DNA of 64,000 nt, taken from Laspinema palackyanum D2a (GTDB taxonomy: Bacteria > Cyanobacteriota > Cyanobacteriia > Cyanobacteriales > Laspinemataceae). Every line of letters begins with the position of its first letter. Position 1 is the stretch's first letter. The notes below the pieces were generated by a model. That model was given only the letters and a program-made list of their open reading frames with translations. It did not search any database and was not told where the DNA came from. This document shows, in pieces, positions 54,789-63,575 of the stretch. The stretch is from contig JAMXFF010000021.1 of the NCBI GenBank assembly GCA_025370845.1, positions 62,001-126,000 on the forward strand. The letters run 5' to 3'. Both the position numbers and the translations under genes were made by a program.

Positions 54789-55133
54789 AAATCTCAGAAA
54801 GGCTGCACCTTGATTCTAGCGAAAAGCGATCCCCAGTGGCAGAAAAACTGATTTCGGTCGAGAGTTTTGCCCGGATCCAGAGGGCAGACATGATAAACCC
54901 GCCCCAGTTCAACCTAGGGCGGGATAGAGTTGGGACCCCGCAGAGTCCAGTGAGCGCAAAGTTGCTCTGGAGGAGTTCAGATTGAATGGAGTCCACAGAA
55001 AATTAAGAATTAGGCGCTAACAATTAAAAGATTTAATGTTGAGCATTGTAAATTCTGAATTCTCAAGAACCAACATTTCGTTATGAAATCTCCAGAAAAT
55101 CCGTTTACTAAGGGAGTCTCGATGGTGAGTCGA
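54789..55133. other. Spacer between trxA and the LOG gene
   Basis: 345 bases. A hairpin at 54898-54923 (CCCGCCC and GGGCGGG, 12-base loop) is followed on the minus strand by TTTATC, so it may be a weak terminator of trxA. No gene is seen. Confidence 0.5.
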
Positions 55134-55463
55134 TTACTTTGCTAAATATTTTTCTAGGGTATTAGCCAAGGTTGTTTTCGGCACAGCACCGACCACCATA
55201 TCCACCCGTTGACCGCCTTTGAAAATCATTAAAGTAGGAATACTTCTGATTCCATATTGGCTGGCTACGTTCGGGTTTTCGTCGGTATTGACTTTAACGA
55301 CTTTAACCTGGCCGTCGTACTGCTCGGCGATTTCATCGACAACAGGGGCTACCATCCGGCAAGGTCCGCACCAGGGTGCCCAAAAATCGACGAGAACTGG
55401 AACCTCGCTATCAAGCACTTCTTGCTTAAAAGTAGAGTCTGTAACTTGTGCGGCTGCTGACAT
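55134..55463 (-). CDS. trxA: Thioredoxin, TrxA (m-type)
   Basis: 109 aa from ATG 55463; the open frame starts 11 codons earlier, but the aligned family start is [12 protein letters not shown]. Active site WCGPC (Cys32, Cys35), with the cis-proline in RSIPTLMIF. Reduces disulphides in Calvin-cycle and other enzymes in the cytosol, using ferredoxin- or NADPH-thioredoxin reductase. No reductase is nearby. Full length. It lies 350 bases downstream of guaB3, from which it is separated by a clear terminator, so it is likely transcribed on its own. Confidence 0.95.
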   Translation of the reverse strand: MSAAAQVTDSTFKQEVLDSEVPVLVDFWAPWCGPCRMVAPVVDEIAEQYDGQVKVVKVNTDENPNVASQYGIRSIPTLMIFKGGQRVDMVVGAVPKTTLANTLEKYLAK

Positions 55464-55813
55464 TGCCCTTGATTCCTTTTCTATAGGGTTTCTCAACGAG
55501 TAATTTTACCATCCTACAACCGATCGCCTGTAGTCAGACTTTCTGGCAAGAGGGTAGCACGGGGCTAAATCTCATGTATTGAGTCGATTTAGTTTAGGAC
55601 GATTGGTTTGGATGCAGATTTTAGTTTAGTCTATTTTTGAATTTAAACAAGCCGTCCTAAATAAAAAACCGCCCGAACAGAAGTCCGGGCGGAGTGTGGT
55701 GTGAGGAGTGAACGGAAACATGCGTCTCCGCTATATTCTATTGTAAACTACAGAAGGCTCTGCTGGTGTAAAACTTTGCACAAATTTTACATCCCTACAG
55801 AAGGCTAGTAAAT
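55464..55813. other. Spacer between guaB3 and trxA
   Basis: 350 bases. Holds the terminator of guaB3 (55661-55692) and the trxA promoter region. The stretch 55730-55800 has a direct repeat of CTACAGAAGGCT of unknown use. No open frame. Confidence 0.5.
55661..55692 (-). terminator. Intrinsic terminator downstream of guaB3
   Basis: Read on the minus strand: a 7-bp stem (55692-55686 with 55675-55669, CCGCCCG/CGGGCGG), a 10-base loop, then a run of T from 55668 down to 55663. It lies about 120 bases after the guaB3 stop. Confidence 0.85.
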
Positions 55814-56977
55814 TTACTTACCCATTCCCAGTTGTTGGGCTTTTTGATAGACTTTTCCTTCGGTGAGCAAAGAAGGGGCGATCGCCACTTCCACCTGTTG
55901 CATTTCCTTCATGTCCTTGGCTCCCAAGGTCCCCATACTGGTCTTCAACGCCCCTAAGAGGTTATGAGTCCCATCATCCAGACCCGCTGGACCCCGGAGA
56001 ATTTGTTCTAAACTCCCCGTACTGCCGACCCGAATCCGCGTCCCCCGAGGCAGCACCGGAGAAGGAGTCGCCATCCCCCAGTGATAGCCCCGTCCGGGAG
56101 CCTCATTAGCCCGAGCGAAGGGAGAGCCAATCATCACCCCATCAGCACCACAGGCAATACATTTACAGATATCTCCCCCAGTCACCAAGCCCCCATCAGC
56201 GATGATAGAAACGTATTTTCCGGTTTCTCGGTAGAAATTATCCCGCGCCGCAGCACAGTCCGCCACTGCTGTTGCTTGGGGAACCCCAATACCCAACACC
56301 CCGCGAGAGGTACAAGCGGCACCAGGTCCAATCCCCACCATAATCGCCGCAGCACCGGCTTTCATTAACTTCAGACTCACCTCGTAGGTGACGCAATTTC
56401 CCAAAATCACGGGAATCGGCATTTCCTGACAAAACTTAGCCAAGTCCAGAGGGGTCACGGACTCGGGAGATAAGTGATCCGTGGAAACTACGGTCCCCTG
56501 GACGAAAAATAAATCGGCCCCAGCTTTGGCCACTGTTGCCCCATACTTGGCGGCCCCTACTGGAGTCGCACTGACGGCAGCAATCCCGCCTTGGCTCTTA
56601 ATTTGATGAATACGTTTCTCGATTAACTCGGGCTGAATCGGTTTAGCATAGAGTTCCTGCATCAATCCGACAAACTCTTCTTTGCCGACAGATGCAATGC
56701 GATCGAGAATCGGTTCGGGATCTTCATACCGAGTTTGGATGCCTTCCAAATTCAGCACACCCATCGCGCCCAATTGAGAAAGCAAAACTGCCATGCGGAC
56801 ATCGACGACTCCATCCATCGCACTGGCAATGATCGGGATTTCTCTCTCAATCCCGCCCAGGGTCCAGCGCGTATCCGCTAAAGAAGGATCTAGCGTTCTC
56901 GTACCCGGGACTAAGGCAATTTCATCAATTCCGTATGCCCTGCGAGCTGTTTTGCCACGCCCAATTTGAATGTCCAC
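55814..56977 (-). CDS. guaB3: GuaB3 family IMP dehydrogenase-related protein
   Basis: 387 aa with GTG start ([25 protein letters not shown]). TIM barrel of the IMPDH family without the CBS domains. It converts IMP to XMP in guanine synthesis, or acts as a paralogue of GuaB. The catalytic loop is [18 protein letters not shown] with Cys222; phosphate and nucleotide parts are [29 protein letters not shown]. The length fits GuaB3 of cyanobacteria and actinobacteria (370-390) rather than GuaB (about 490). No CBS-like insertion. It is followed by an intrinsic terminator and by trxA. Confidence 0.92.
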   Translation of the reverse strand: MDIQIGRGKTARRAYGIDEIALVPGTRTLDPSLADTRWTLGGIEREIPIIASAMDGVVDVRMAVLLSQLGAMGVLNLEGIQTRYEDPEPILDRIASVGKEEFVGLMQELYAKPIQPELIEKRIHQIKSQGGIAAVSATPVGAAKYGATVAKAGADLFFVQGTVVSTDHLSPESVTPLDLAKFCQEMPIPVILGNCVTYEVSLKLMKAGAAAIMVGIGPGAACTSRGVLGIGVPQATAVADCAAARDNFYRETGKYVSIIADGGLVTGGDICKCIACGADGVMIGSPFARANEAPGRGYHWGMATPSPVLPRGTRIRVGSTGSLEQILRGPAGLDDGTHNLLGALKTSMGTLGAKDMKEMQQVEVAIAPSLLTEGKVYQKAQQLGMGK

Positions 56978-57086
56978 TGCTTCTATCCGTTCCCAAAACT
57001 ATTTATGCTAGACTATCAAATTTACAGGCAAACTGACCGAGAGTTGTCATTTGTTATTCGTCATTTGTCCTTGGTCCTTGGTTGAT

Positions 57087-57130
57087 GGGGAGGATGGGGA
57101 GGATGGGGAGGATGGGGAGGATGGGGGAGA
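57087..57130. repeat. GGGGAGGAT microsatellite
   Basis: Five to six units of GGGGAGGAT on the plus strand, ending GGGGGAGAT, the same unit as the borders of the two composite elements but here without the opposed partner tract or the palindromes. With four G-runs it could form a G-quadruplex. It lies 90 bases upstream of the VOC gene. Confidence 0.9.
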
Positions 57131-57215
57131 TTCGGCGTTGCAGCTTCCGGTGGGCACTTTAGGACCGTCAGAACTTTAGAATAAGAATAGAGAGAAAGTT
57201 TATAAAACTTAAAGG

Positions 57216-57596
57216 ATGATGAAGCTGAAACGGATCGGACATATTGCCATTCGGGTTACGGACCTCGATCGCGCGGTGCATTTTTATCACAACTTAGGCA
57301 TGACTGTGGTTTGGAAGGACCCTGATTGGGCCTATTTAAAAGCTGGTGAGGATGGATTGGCCCTCCTGAGTCCCAGCTACCAACACGCCGGACCCCATTT
57401 TGGCTTTGTCTTCAGCGATCGGGCCGAAATCCAGTCCGCCTACGATCGCCTCAAAGCAGAAGGGGCCGACGTCCGCGAAATCCATGATCACCGCGATGGC
57501 ACTGCCTCCTTCTACGGCAAGGACCCGGATGGGAACTGGTTTGAATATCTCTACGAACCCACCACCATTAATCAACCCGCCCGAACCACCCATTAA
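57216..57596 (+). CDS. VOC family (glyoxalase-like) protein
   Basis: 126 aa, one full glyoxalase/bleomycin-resistance-type domain of two beta-alpha-beta-beta-beta modules. Likely metal ligands are His9 (IGHIAIRV), His in HFGFVF (about residue 61), and Glu in WFEYLYEP (about 113). Could be a lactoylglutathione lyase-like or dioxygenase-like enzyme; substrate unknown. Two adjacent ATGs (57216, 57219); the second is better placed relative to AAAGG. An AT-rich segment GTTTATAAAAC before the start may be promoter. It begins 90 bases after the G-rich microsatellite. No operon partner. Confidence 0.87.
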   Translation: MMKLKRIGHIAIRVTDLDRAVHFYHNLGMTVVWKDPDWAYLKAGEDGLALLSPSYQHAGPHFGFVFSDRAEIQSAYDRLKAEGADVREIHDHRDGTASFYGKDPDGNWFEYLYEPTTINQPARTTH

Positions 57597-57654
57597 GGTT
57601 CTCACCTTACCTTACAGGGTTTTGTATAAAACCCTGTTTCTTAACCCCAAAACC

Positions 57655-57720
57655 AGAAACCGGGTTTTTTGCCCAAATTTACGAGTCCCCCTCCAGATTT
57701 TGGATAAAAACCCGGTTTCT
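57655..57720. repeat. Inverted repeat AGAAACCGGGTTTTT
   Basis: Perfect 15-bp arms at 57655-57669 and 57706-57720, separated by 36 bases, in the spacer after the VOC gene. A related run ACAGGGTTTTGTATAAAACCCTGT stands just before, at about 57615-57638, as a second hairpin. Both are of the AACCGGGTTTTT class of dispersed cyanobacterial repeats and the first could terminate VOC transcription. Confidence 0.75.
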
Positions 57721-57783
57721 TAACGCCATAAACCCCAAAATTGAGGTATGATAGTTGTCAATAAACTCCACCGATAAAAACTT

Positions 57784-58350
57784 ATGTCTTTGACCCTTGA
57801 ACACTTAAAAAACCTGCAATCCCAACTCCAAAATGATTCCAATGATTACCAAATAGAATTACGCGAGGGAAACCTGATCGTTATGGGTCCATCAGATATT
57901 GTCTCCAGCTACATTGGTGCACAGTTGAGCTTTCTCCTCAATCTTTGGGTCACCCCCCGTCGCTTGGGGTTAGTCTTTGACTCTAGCGGGGGGTTCATTC
58001 TCCCCAATGCTGATTTAACCGCCCCGGATGTGTCTTATGTCTCGCGATCGCGAATGCCGCGCACAGTCCGGTATTTTAGCGAAGTGGTTCCGGATTTAGT
58101 GGTAGAAATCAAATCCCAGAGCGATCGCATTACTAAACTCCAAGAAAAACTTCAAATGTTTCTGGGACAAGGAGTAAAAGTGGGGATTTTAATCGACCCC
58201 GATGAATTAACCGTTACCCTCTATCGCCCCAATCAAACCCCTATCGTTTTTACCGACAACGAAACCCTGACCCTTCCCGAATTGCTTCCGGGATGGGAAT
58301 TACAAATCTCTGATTTATGGCCCCCAGTGTTTGAAGAAAATGGGGATTAA
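57784..58350 (+). CDS. Uma2 family (DUF820) endonuclease-like protein
   Basis: 188 aa. The nuclease-like core is seen as YQIELREGNLIVMGPSDIVSSYIGAQL, then FILPNADLTAPDVSYVSRSRMPRTV (aspartate in APDVS), PDLVVEIKSQSDRITKLQEKL (E-x-K), and QGVKVGILIDPDELTVTLYRP. Length and order are typical of the short Uma2 form. The DNA substrate and role are unknown. No Shine-Dalgarno sequence at ATG 57784. It is unrelated in its ends to the Uma2 protein at 22269, which has a coiled-coil tail. Confidence 0.9.
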   Translation: MSLTLEHLKNLQSQLQNDSNDYQIELREGNLIVMGPSDIVSSYIGAQLSFLLNLWVTPRRLGLVFDSSGGFILPNADLTAPDVSYVSRSRMPRTVRYFSEVVPDLVVEIKSQSDRITKLQEKLQMFLGQGVKVGILIDPDELTVTLYRPNQTPIVFTDNETLTLPELLPGWELQISDLWPPVFEENGD

Positions 58351-58390
58351 AATCAGGGGCATTCATAGAGAGAGGCCCTGGTCTGGTCAC

Positions 58391-58804
58391 TCAAAATGGA
58401 TTGATGATGCGGGTTTTCTGTTCAATGAGTTGATTAGCTTGCATATCCTCGGAATATAAACTATCACAATCATGCTGCAAAGCTGTGGCAATAACCAAGC
58501 TATCCCAATAGCTATAACCATAGTTCAAATTAATATCTAAAGCGGCCATGACTTTTAGAGCATCTATTTCTACAATGGTAAAATTGGTCACCATTTCCTG
58601 AATAATCTGTTTAGCTTCATCTTTGGGCTTCAACTTTTTTTTAGTGAGAACATTATAGAGTTCTCCCAAAATTTGAGTGCTAATAATAATTGACGCAAAG
58701 TTATCATTAACTATTTCTTGAGCTTTTGCCGACTTGTCGGAGGGACCTTGCCCCCAAAGATAAACCCAAATATTAGTATCTAATAAAATGGCATTACCTT
58801 TCAT
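58391..58804 (-). CDS. PIN-domain toxin (VapC-like)
   Basis: 137 aa from ATG 58804; the frame extends upstream inside the antitoxin gene, but MKGNAILLDTNIWVYLWGQG is the family start. PIN RNase acidic residues: Asp in LLDTN (residue 9), Glu in LGELYNVL, Asp in YSYWDSLVIATAL and Asp in LYSEDMQ. VapC toxins cut tRNA or rRNA and are held inactive by the cognate antitoxin. Here the toxin start overlaps the antitoxin's 3' end by 11 bases, the usual TA order and coupling. All the catalytic residues are present, so it should be active if released. Confidence 0.88.
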   Translation of the reverse strand: MKGNAILLDTNIWVYLWGQGPSDKSAKAQEIVNDNFASIIISTQILGELYNVLTKKKLKPKDEAKQIIQEMVTNFTIVEIDALKVMAALDINLNYGYSYWDSLVIATALQHDCDSLYSEDMQANQLIEQKTRIINPF

Positions 58805-59468
58805 ACAACTCATCCCGATTGAATTGATAATCATCAGGCAGGTTGAAAGAATGTTGCTTGACAAAATCAAAAAACTGCTGTTTTTTGACTGCCAGTTCAT
58901 TGTCTTCTAACTGCGAAGAGTTTTGCTGCATATATTCCCGGCGTTGTTGATCGCTGCTGATGGATGAGATTTCACCAATCATCCGGGTTTGAATGAGGTT
59001 CTCCTCCTGCATCAGTTGGAATGCTTCATCAGGGCGCTTCATTGCTACCATCAGGATTGCCAAATTGTTCAAACTGCTGGCATAGTCGGGATGATTCTCT
59101 CCCAACTGCATCTTAAAAATCTCCATTGCTTGCCGGTAAAGGGGTTCGGCATCCGCCAACCGCCCCATTGCCTGGTACAGTGAGGCCAAACTGTTCAAAC
59201 TTCTGGCATAATCAGGATGATTCTCTCCCAACTGCACTTTTCTAGCCTCCATTGCTTGCAGGTAAAAGGGCTCTGCATCCGTCAACCGCCCCATTGCCTG
59301 GTACAGTGACGCCAAACTGTCCAAACTTCTGGCATAGTCAGGATGATTTTCACCCAACTGCACCTTAAATACCATCACCTCAAAGGTTTTTCCTTCAAAT
59401 TCATCGCTCAATTTTTCATTTAGGACCAGATGTCCATCTTTGCACGTAGCTTTTAATATTTTATACAT
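58794..59468 (-). CDS. Antitoxin with in-frame TPR/CHAT-linker insertion
   Basis: 224 aa. ATG 59468 follows GAGGAG. Residues 1-35 (MYKILKATCKDGHLVLNEKL...FEVMVFK) and residues about 188-224 (KQQFFDFVKQHSFNLPDDYQFNRDELYER) are the two ends of a short VapB-like antitoxin of cyanobacterial PIN toxins, normally about 75-80 aa in total. Between them, residues about 36-187 are three 42-residue TPR units (VQLGENHPDYARSLNSLASLYQAMGRLADAEPLYRQAMEI type) and a linker (QEENLIQTRMIGEISSISSDQQRREYMQQNSSQLE) that in TPR-CHAT proteins lies just before the CHAT domain. The frame is kept throughout. The reading as insertion is inference; the C-terminal toxin-binding part is intact and overlaps the toxin start. 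Confidence 0.78.
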   Translation of the reverse strand: MYKILKATCKDGHLVLNEKLSDEFEGKTFEVMVFKVQLGENHPDYARSLDSLASLYQAMGRLTDAEPFYLQAMEARKVQLGENHPDYARSLNSLASLYQAMGRLADAEPLYRQAMEIFKMQLGENHPDYASSLNNLAILMVAMKRPDEAFQLMQEENLIQTRMIGEISSISSDQQRREYMQQNSSQLEDNELAVKKQQFFDFVKQHSFNLPDDYQFNRDELYER

Positions 59469-59644
59469 AGCCTGTACTCCTCATTGAAAAAGGCTTGCTA
59501 AATTATTGCCAGAAAGTTTAAAATTTTATTCACCAATATTTTATCCCATATTGGTGAATAAAGCAAGGGGCAGGTGAAGATTTAATCAGGGGTGATCGCC
59601 TCACGGGTAACAAACCTGAATTGCTGAGAGGACTCAGGGTCAAT

Positions 59645-60577
59645 TTAACTGGATTTGGTAGCACTACTTTGAGGGTCGAGGGCGTCGCGTAATCCATCGC
59701 CGATATAATTAATGCTGCTGACGGTGATAAAAATTGCTAGTCCTGGAAAAATGGCTTGATGGGGGGATGTTTGTAAGTAATCTCGGGCATCATAAAGCAT
59801 TCGTCCCCAGGTGGGAACGTCGGGGGGAAATCCTAATCCAAAGAAACTGAGAGTAGATTCAGTAATAATGGCATTGCCGATCGCCAAGGTTGCAGCAACA
59901 ATTACCGGACCGATAATATTCGGTAAAATATGAATCCAAATAATCCGCCGGGGAGATGCACCCAAGGCGCGCGCTGCACTGACAAATTCTAATTGTTTAA
60001 CCGTTAAAAACCCGGCCCTAACCAGTCTCGCCACAGACATCCAAGTGAGGGAACCAATCACCAAAACAACTAGGATAAAAATGCCCAATTCGGGTCCAGC
60101 AACTGTCCGAATGGGGTCACGAAACAAATAAACCACTAACAGCAGTAACGGTAACTGCGGAAGGGCTAAAAATAAGTCAGTCAGACGCATGAGTAAGGCA
60201 TCAATGATGCCGCCATAATATCCAGAAACGGCACCGATTAATACCCCGACAGTAATCGCCACCAACATGGCAGCGACACCCACAGCGATGGAGATTCGTC
60301 CTCCGGATAACATTCGGGCGAGGATATCTTGACCCATAGAATTAGTGCCAAAGGGATGATTCCAACTTGGACCCATTGAGGACCGACTGAAATCAATTTC
60401 ATCGATGGCGGTGGTGTAGAAGAAGGGACCGAAGATAACGCAGAGGAGGATGATTATGAGGGCGATCGCACCCAAAACCGCCATTTTATCTTGATAAAAT
60501 CTCTGCCATGCCTTTTTGCCTAAATTCGGGGTAAAAGTTGGGTTGATTTCCGTCTGAATGGGGTTAACATTGGACAT
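59645..60577 (-). CDS. ABC transporter permease, DppC/OppC type
   Basis: 310 aa. Second permease of a peptide/nickel (PepT) class importer. N-terminal anchor (MAVLGAIALIIILLCVIFGPFF), then a cytoplasm-outside domain ending GTNSMGQDILARMLSGGRISI, which is the family signature, five further helices, and the ATPase-coupling EAA loop EFVSAARALGASPRRIIWIHILPN (about 180-203). Third of three genes in order: binding protein, DppB, DppC. The two ATPase genes that usually follow (DppD, DppF) are not seen downstream; the next genes are the TA pair, so the ATPases must be elsewhere, as is common in cyanobacteria. Confidence 0.92.
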   Translation of the reverse strand: MSNVNPIQTEINPTFTPNLGKKAWQRFYQDKMAVLGAIALIIILLCVIFGPFFYTTAIDEIDFSRSSMGPSWNHPFGTNSMGQDILARMLSGGRISIAVGVAAMLVAITVGVLIGAVSGYYGGIIDALLMRLTDLFLALPQLPLLLLVVYLFRDPIRTVAGPELGIFILVVLVIGSLTWMSVARLVRAGFLTVKQLEFVSAARALGASPRRIIWIHILPNIIGPVIVAATLAIGNAIITESTLSFFGLGFPPDVPTWGRMLYDARDYLQTSPHQAIFPGLAIFITVSSINYIGDGLRDALDPQSSATKSS

Positions 60578-60622
60578 AATTGGAACCGATTGGTTGAATT
60601 AAATGAGGAATGTAAAAGTGGA

Positions 60623-61591
60623 TTATCGATGATAATTCACTCTTGGGTCTAAGAGGGCATACAGCAAATCCGCGATTAAATTAAAAACCACAATTAACAC
60701 CGCATATATAAAGGTAATTGCCATCACTACGGGGGTATCACTGCGATAAATTGACTCAATTAACAGAGAACCAATTCCTGGCACTCGAAACACCTGTTCG
60801 GTGACTAACGCGCCGGTAAACACCCCTGGAATATCGAGAGCAACCAGGGTGACGACAGGAATCAAGGCATTCCTTAAAACGTGCCGCTTGATGACGGTGA
60901 ATTTGGATAATCCTTTGGCATAGGCGGTGCGGACATATTGCTGATATAGTTGTTCTAAAATAGAGGACCGGATAAACCTCATTAAAATAGCCGATTGATA
61001 CAGTCCTAAGACAGAAATCGGCATGATGGACTGTTGAATTTGGGCGATAAAACTATTCCAATCGGTTACCCTTAAGGTGCTATTATAGATAAAGGGAAAC
61101 CAGTTCAGTTGAACGCTGAAAATAATGATAAACAGCACCCCGGTGAAAAAGGTGGGGAGAGAAAACCATAAAAAGGCAAAGGTGGTTGCTAGTTTGTCTA
61201 CGAAAGAGTAGCGGTTTAAGGCAGAGATAATCCCCAGGGGAAAGGCGATTAATATGCCTAAAAGATAGGCAGAACCGACCACCCATAATGTGGTCGGTAA
61301 CCGTTGCAGAATTAAGTCAATAACGGGACTGCGACTGGTAAAAGAATATCCCATATCTCCGGTAAAAAAGGCAAAGGCCCATTTCACATATCGGATATGA
61401 ATCGGTTGGTCTAATCCAAAGGAACGCCGCAGATTTTCTCGGACTTCGGCGGTGATTGCGGGGTTGGTGGCAAATTCTCCTAAAGGGTCTCCAGGTGCTA
61501 ACGCTAGAATGGTAAAAATGACCAAACTAATGGCAATTAAGGTGGGAATGGAAATCAGCAGGCGTTTCAACAAATAGGTTTTCATAGACAC
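60623..61591 (-). CDS. ABC transporter permease, DppB/OppB type
   Basis: 322 aa. First permease of the same importer. Begins with an N-terminal membrane helix (LLKRLLISIPTLIAISLVIFTILALAPGDP), which carries the typical APGDP; the RLPTTLWVVGSAYLLGILIAFPLGI and GSLLIESIYRSDTPVVMAI blocks are family features; the EAA loop is YVRTAYAKGLSKFTVIKRHVLRNALIP (about 210-236). Six membrane helices. It is 45 bases upstream of the DppC gene. Binding protein gene is 234 bases upstream on the same strand, across palindromic repeats. Confidence 0.92.
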   Translation of the reverse strand: MSMKTYLLKRLLISIPTLIAISLVIFTILALAPGDPLGEFATNPAITAEVRENLRRSFGLDQPIHIRYVKWAFAFFTGDMGYSFTSRSPVIDLILQRLPTTLWVVGSAYLLGILIAFPLGIISALNRYSFVDKLATTFAFLWFSLPTFFTGVLFIIIFSVQLNWFPFIYNSTLRVTDWNSFIAQIQQSIMPISVLGLYQSAILMRFIRSSILEQLYQQYVRTAYAKGLSKFTVIKRHVLRNALIPVVTLVALDIPGVFTGALVTEQVFRVPGIGSLLIESIYRSDTPVVMAITFIYAVLIVVFNLIADLLYALLDPRVNYHR

Positions 61592-61825
61592 AAAAATAAT
61601 CAGTTTTAAGCAACCGGATTCGGCGGGGGTTTAGGTTCAAATCCTTGTAGGGGCGATTCGCGAATCGCCCCTACAGGCGGGGGTTTAAACTGATAGCTCA
61701 AGTCGGTTAGAAACCGACTCAAACCCTTGCGGAGAAAGCATTGTAGTCGGATTTATCCGACTTTAGCTCTTAGGCGGGGGTTTGAACCCCCGCCGGTTTT
61801 GCGGAACCAGAACCCCCGTGGGTTG
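61592..61825. repeat. Palindrome-rich spacer within the ABC transporter operon
   Basis: Contains a 30-bp perfect palindrome without loop at 61646-61675 (half TGTAGGGGCGATTCG), a 7-bp hairpin at 61745-61762 (AGTCGGA/TCCGACT), and a 10-bp hairpin at 61773-61794 (GGCGGGGGTT/AACCCCCGCC). The stretch GGCGGGGGTTT occurs three times (61622, 61677, 61773). These are of the dispersed cyanobacterial palindrome kind; they may weaken or process the operon transcript between the binding protein and permeases. Confidence 0.85.
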
Positions 61826-63553
61826 CTATCTCCTCCGCCATTGGTGGATGTTCCAAACGACTCTATCCCAGGAGGTTAACTCCACCCCTTCTAATCTATT
61901 GCTCACCGCGATCGCATCAGCGCGATGGACTAGGGGAATCACTGCCACATCCTCCACTAATAAATCATTCATTTGAATAAATAATTGCGCCCGATTTTCG
62001 GGGTTGAGTTCCGTAGTGGACCGTTGAAAAAGTTGGTCATATTCAGGATTGCAATACCGGGAAGTATTACTACCGGACCAGCTATTTTCAGGACGAGCAA
62101 TTTCTTCACAGGTGAAACTTTGAAGGTAACGGGTGGGGTCGGGGGAGGTGTTGCCGGTGGTCACCATTTGTAAATCCGCATAAAAGCGATTCAGGGAATC
62201 GGTATTTGAGGGGTCTCCGGAAAAGAAGATGCTGGCATCAATACTTTTGATTTCTACTTCTACGCCGAGGGTTCGGAAGTTTTGTTTGATGATTTCTTGG
62301 GTTTTCTGTCGAACGGGGTTGACGGAGGTTTGAAAGAGAACACGCATTTCTACGCCATCTTTATCCCGGATGCCATTGTTATTGGTATCCTGCCAACCAG
62401 CGGCATCGAGTAATGCTGCTGCTTGTTCTAGGTTAAATTCAAATCGGGTATTGGGGGAGAGATAGGTGGGTGGAGAAACGAGAAAATTAGGGGTAGGAGT
62501 GCCGGTGACACCATAGAGTTGCTCAGAAATGGTATTGCGGTCGATCGCCAGGTTGAATGCCTGTCTAACTTGCCGATCGCTGAAGAAGGGATGGGGGAAT
62601 TCCAAACTAGAGCGATCGCCTGCTGCGGTTGCGCGATTGGGGTCCGTTTGATTCAGTTGAATCCGTTCGCTTAATGGACCAAAAATTGCCATCACTTGTC
62701 CTTCTCCCCCCGCTTCTAATTGTTCTAAAACTTGCGGTTCAACTTGCAAACCATAAGCATAATCTGCATCTCCAGTTTGTAAAACTGCCCTCGCTGCGGA
62801 GGTAGAATCCCCACCGCCTTTGAGTTCAATTCTCTGAAAATAGAGGGTTTCTGCTTCTCGGAAATAGGGATTGGGTTCATAAACCACGGTATCCCCCGGT
62901 CGAAATTCGACGACGCGATAAGGACCCGTTCCCACAGGTAATAAATTACCCGGTGCTTGTCGAGAATTTGCGCCGGTATAATCCGCAAAAATATGTTGGG
63001 GTAAAATCATCCCTTCGGACCCGACAAAGGGTAAAAACCAACCGGGAGTAACTGCTTTAAAATTAACTTTAACGGTTAGGGAGTCAACTGCTTCCACGGA
63101 GGCGATCGCATCATAATTAGAAGAATTTGCCGAAGCAGTTTCGGGATTGGAGATAAATTCATAAGTAAACACCACATCGGCAGCAGTGAAGGGAGTGCCA
63201 TCGGACCATTGTATATCGGGTTTGAGTTTCCAGGTTACCGATAAACCATCTGCCGCTACTCCGCCATTTTCCACGGTGGGAACTTCTGCCGCCAAGACAG
63301 GGATTAACTCCCCCTGATTATTGAACGTTGCCAGGGGTTCTAAAGTGATTCGACTCGCTTCCCAATCCTTGAACCCCACAGATAGATGAGGATTGAGAAT
63401 CGTTGGCGCTTGCCAGTAGAGTAAGCGGAGGACCTCCGGTTGTTGGATTTGGCGGGTGGGGTTCGTCCCGCATCCTGACAACAGGGATGCAGCGAGAAAC
63501 GGTAGCGCCAACATTGGCAGGATAAAAGGACGGCGATCGCGCTTCTTTTTCAA
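61826..63553 (-). CDS. ABC transporter substrate-binding lipoprotein, family 5 (peptide/nickel)
   Basis: 575 aa with TTG start after GGGAGAG. N-terminal KKKRDRR, hydrophobic stretch and lipobox LLSGC at 24-28 give a membrane-anchored lipoprotein with Cys28. Family 5 blocks: LRLLYWQAPTILNPHLSVG, LKPDIQWSDGTPFTAADVVFTYEFI (about 110-135), and PFFSDRQVRQAFNLAIDRNTI (about 325-345). C-terminal region ends QLFIQMNDLLVEDVAVIPLVHRAD as usual. Ligand is likely an oligopeptide or nickel complex but cannot be told from sequence. Preceded by a small membrane gene 22 bases upstream, followed by the permeases. Confidence 0.92.
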   Translation of the reverse strand: MKKKRDRRPFILPMLALPFLAASLLSGCGTNPTRQIQQPEVLRLLYWQAPTILNPHLSVGFKDWEASRITLEPLATFNNQGELIPVLAAEVPTVENGGVAADGLSVTWKLKPDIQWSDGTPFTAADVVFTYEFISNPETASANSSNYDAIASVEAVDSLTVKVNFKAVTPGWFLPFVGSEGMILPQHIFADYTGANSRQAPGNLLPVGTGPYRVVEFRPGDTVVYEPNPYFREAETLYFQRIELKGGGDSTSAARAVLQTGDADYAYGLQVEPQVLEQLEAGGEGQVMAIFGPLSERIQLNQTDPNRATAAGDRSSLEFPHPFFSDRQVRQAFNLAIDRNTISEQLYGVTGTPTPNFLVSPPTYLSPNTRFEFNLEQAAALLDAAGWQDTNNNGIRDKDGVEMRVLFQTSVNPVRQKTQEIIKQNFRTLGVEVEIKSIDASIFFSGDPSNTDSLNRFYADLQMVTTGNTSPDPTRYLQSFTCEEIARPENSWSGSNTSRYCNPEYDQLFQRSTTELNPENRAQLFIQMNDLLVEDVAVIPLVHRADAIAVSNRLEGVELTSWDRVVWNIHQWRRR

Positions 63554-63575
63554 ATTTTTCTCTCCCAGTGACGGT

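Noticed and set aside
61634-61644. T-arm-like GGTTCAAATCC suggesting a tRNA
   Set aside because: No matching acceptor stem, anticodon arm or D-arm; it lies in a palindrome-rich spacer.
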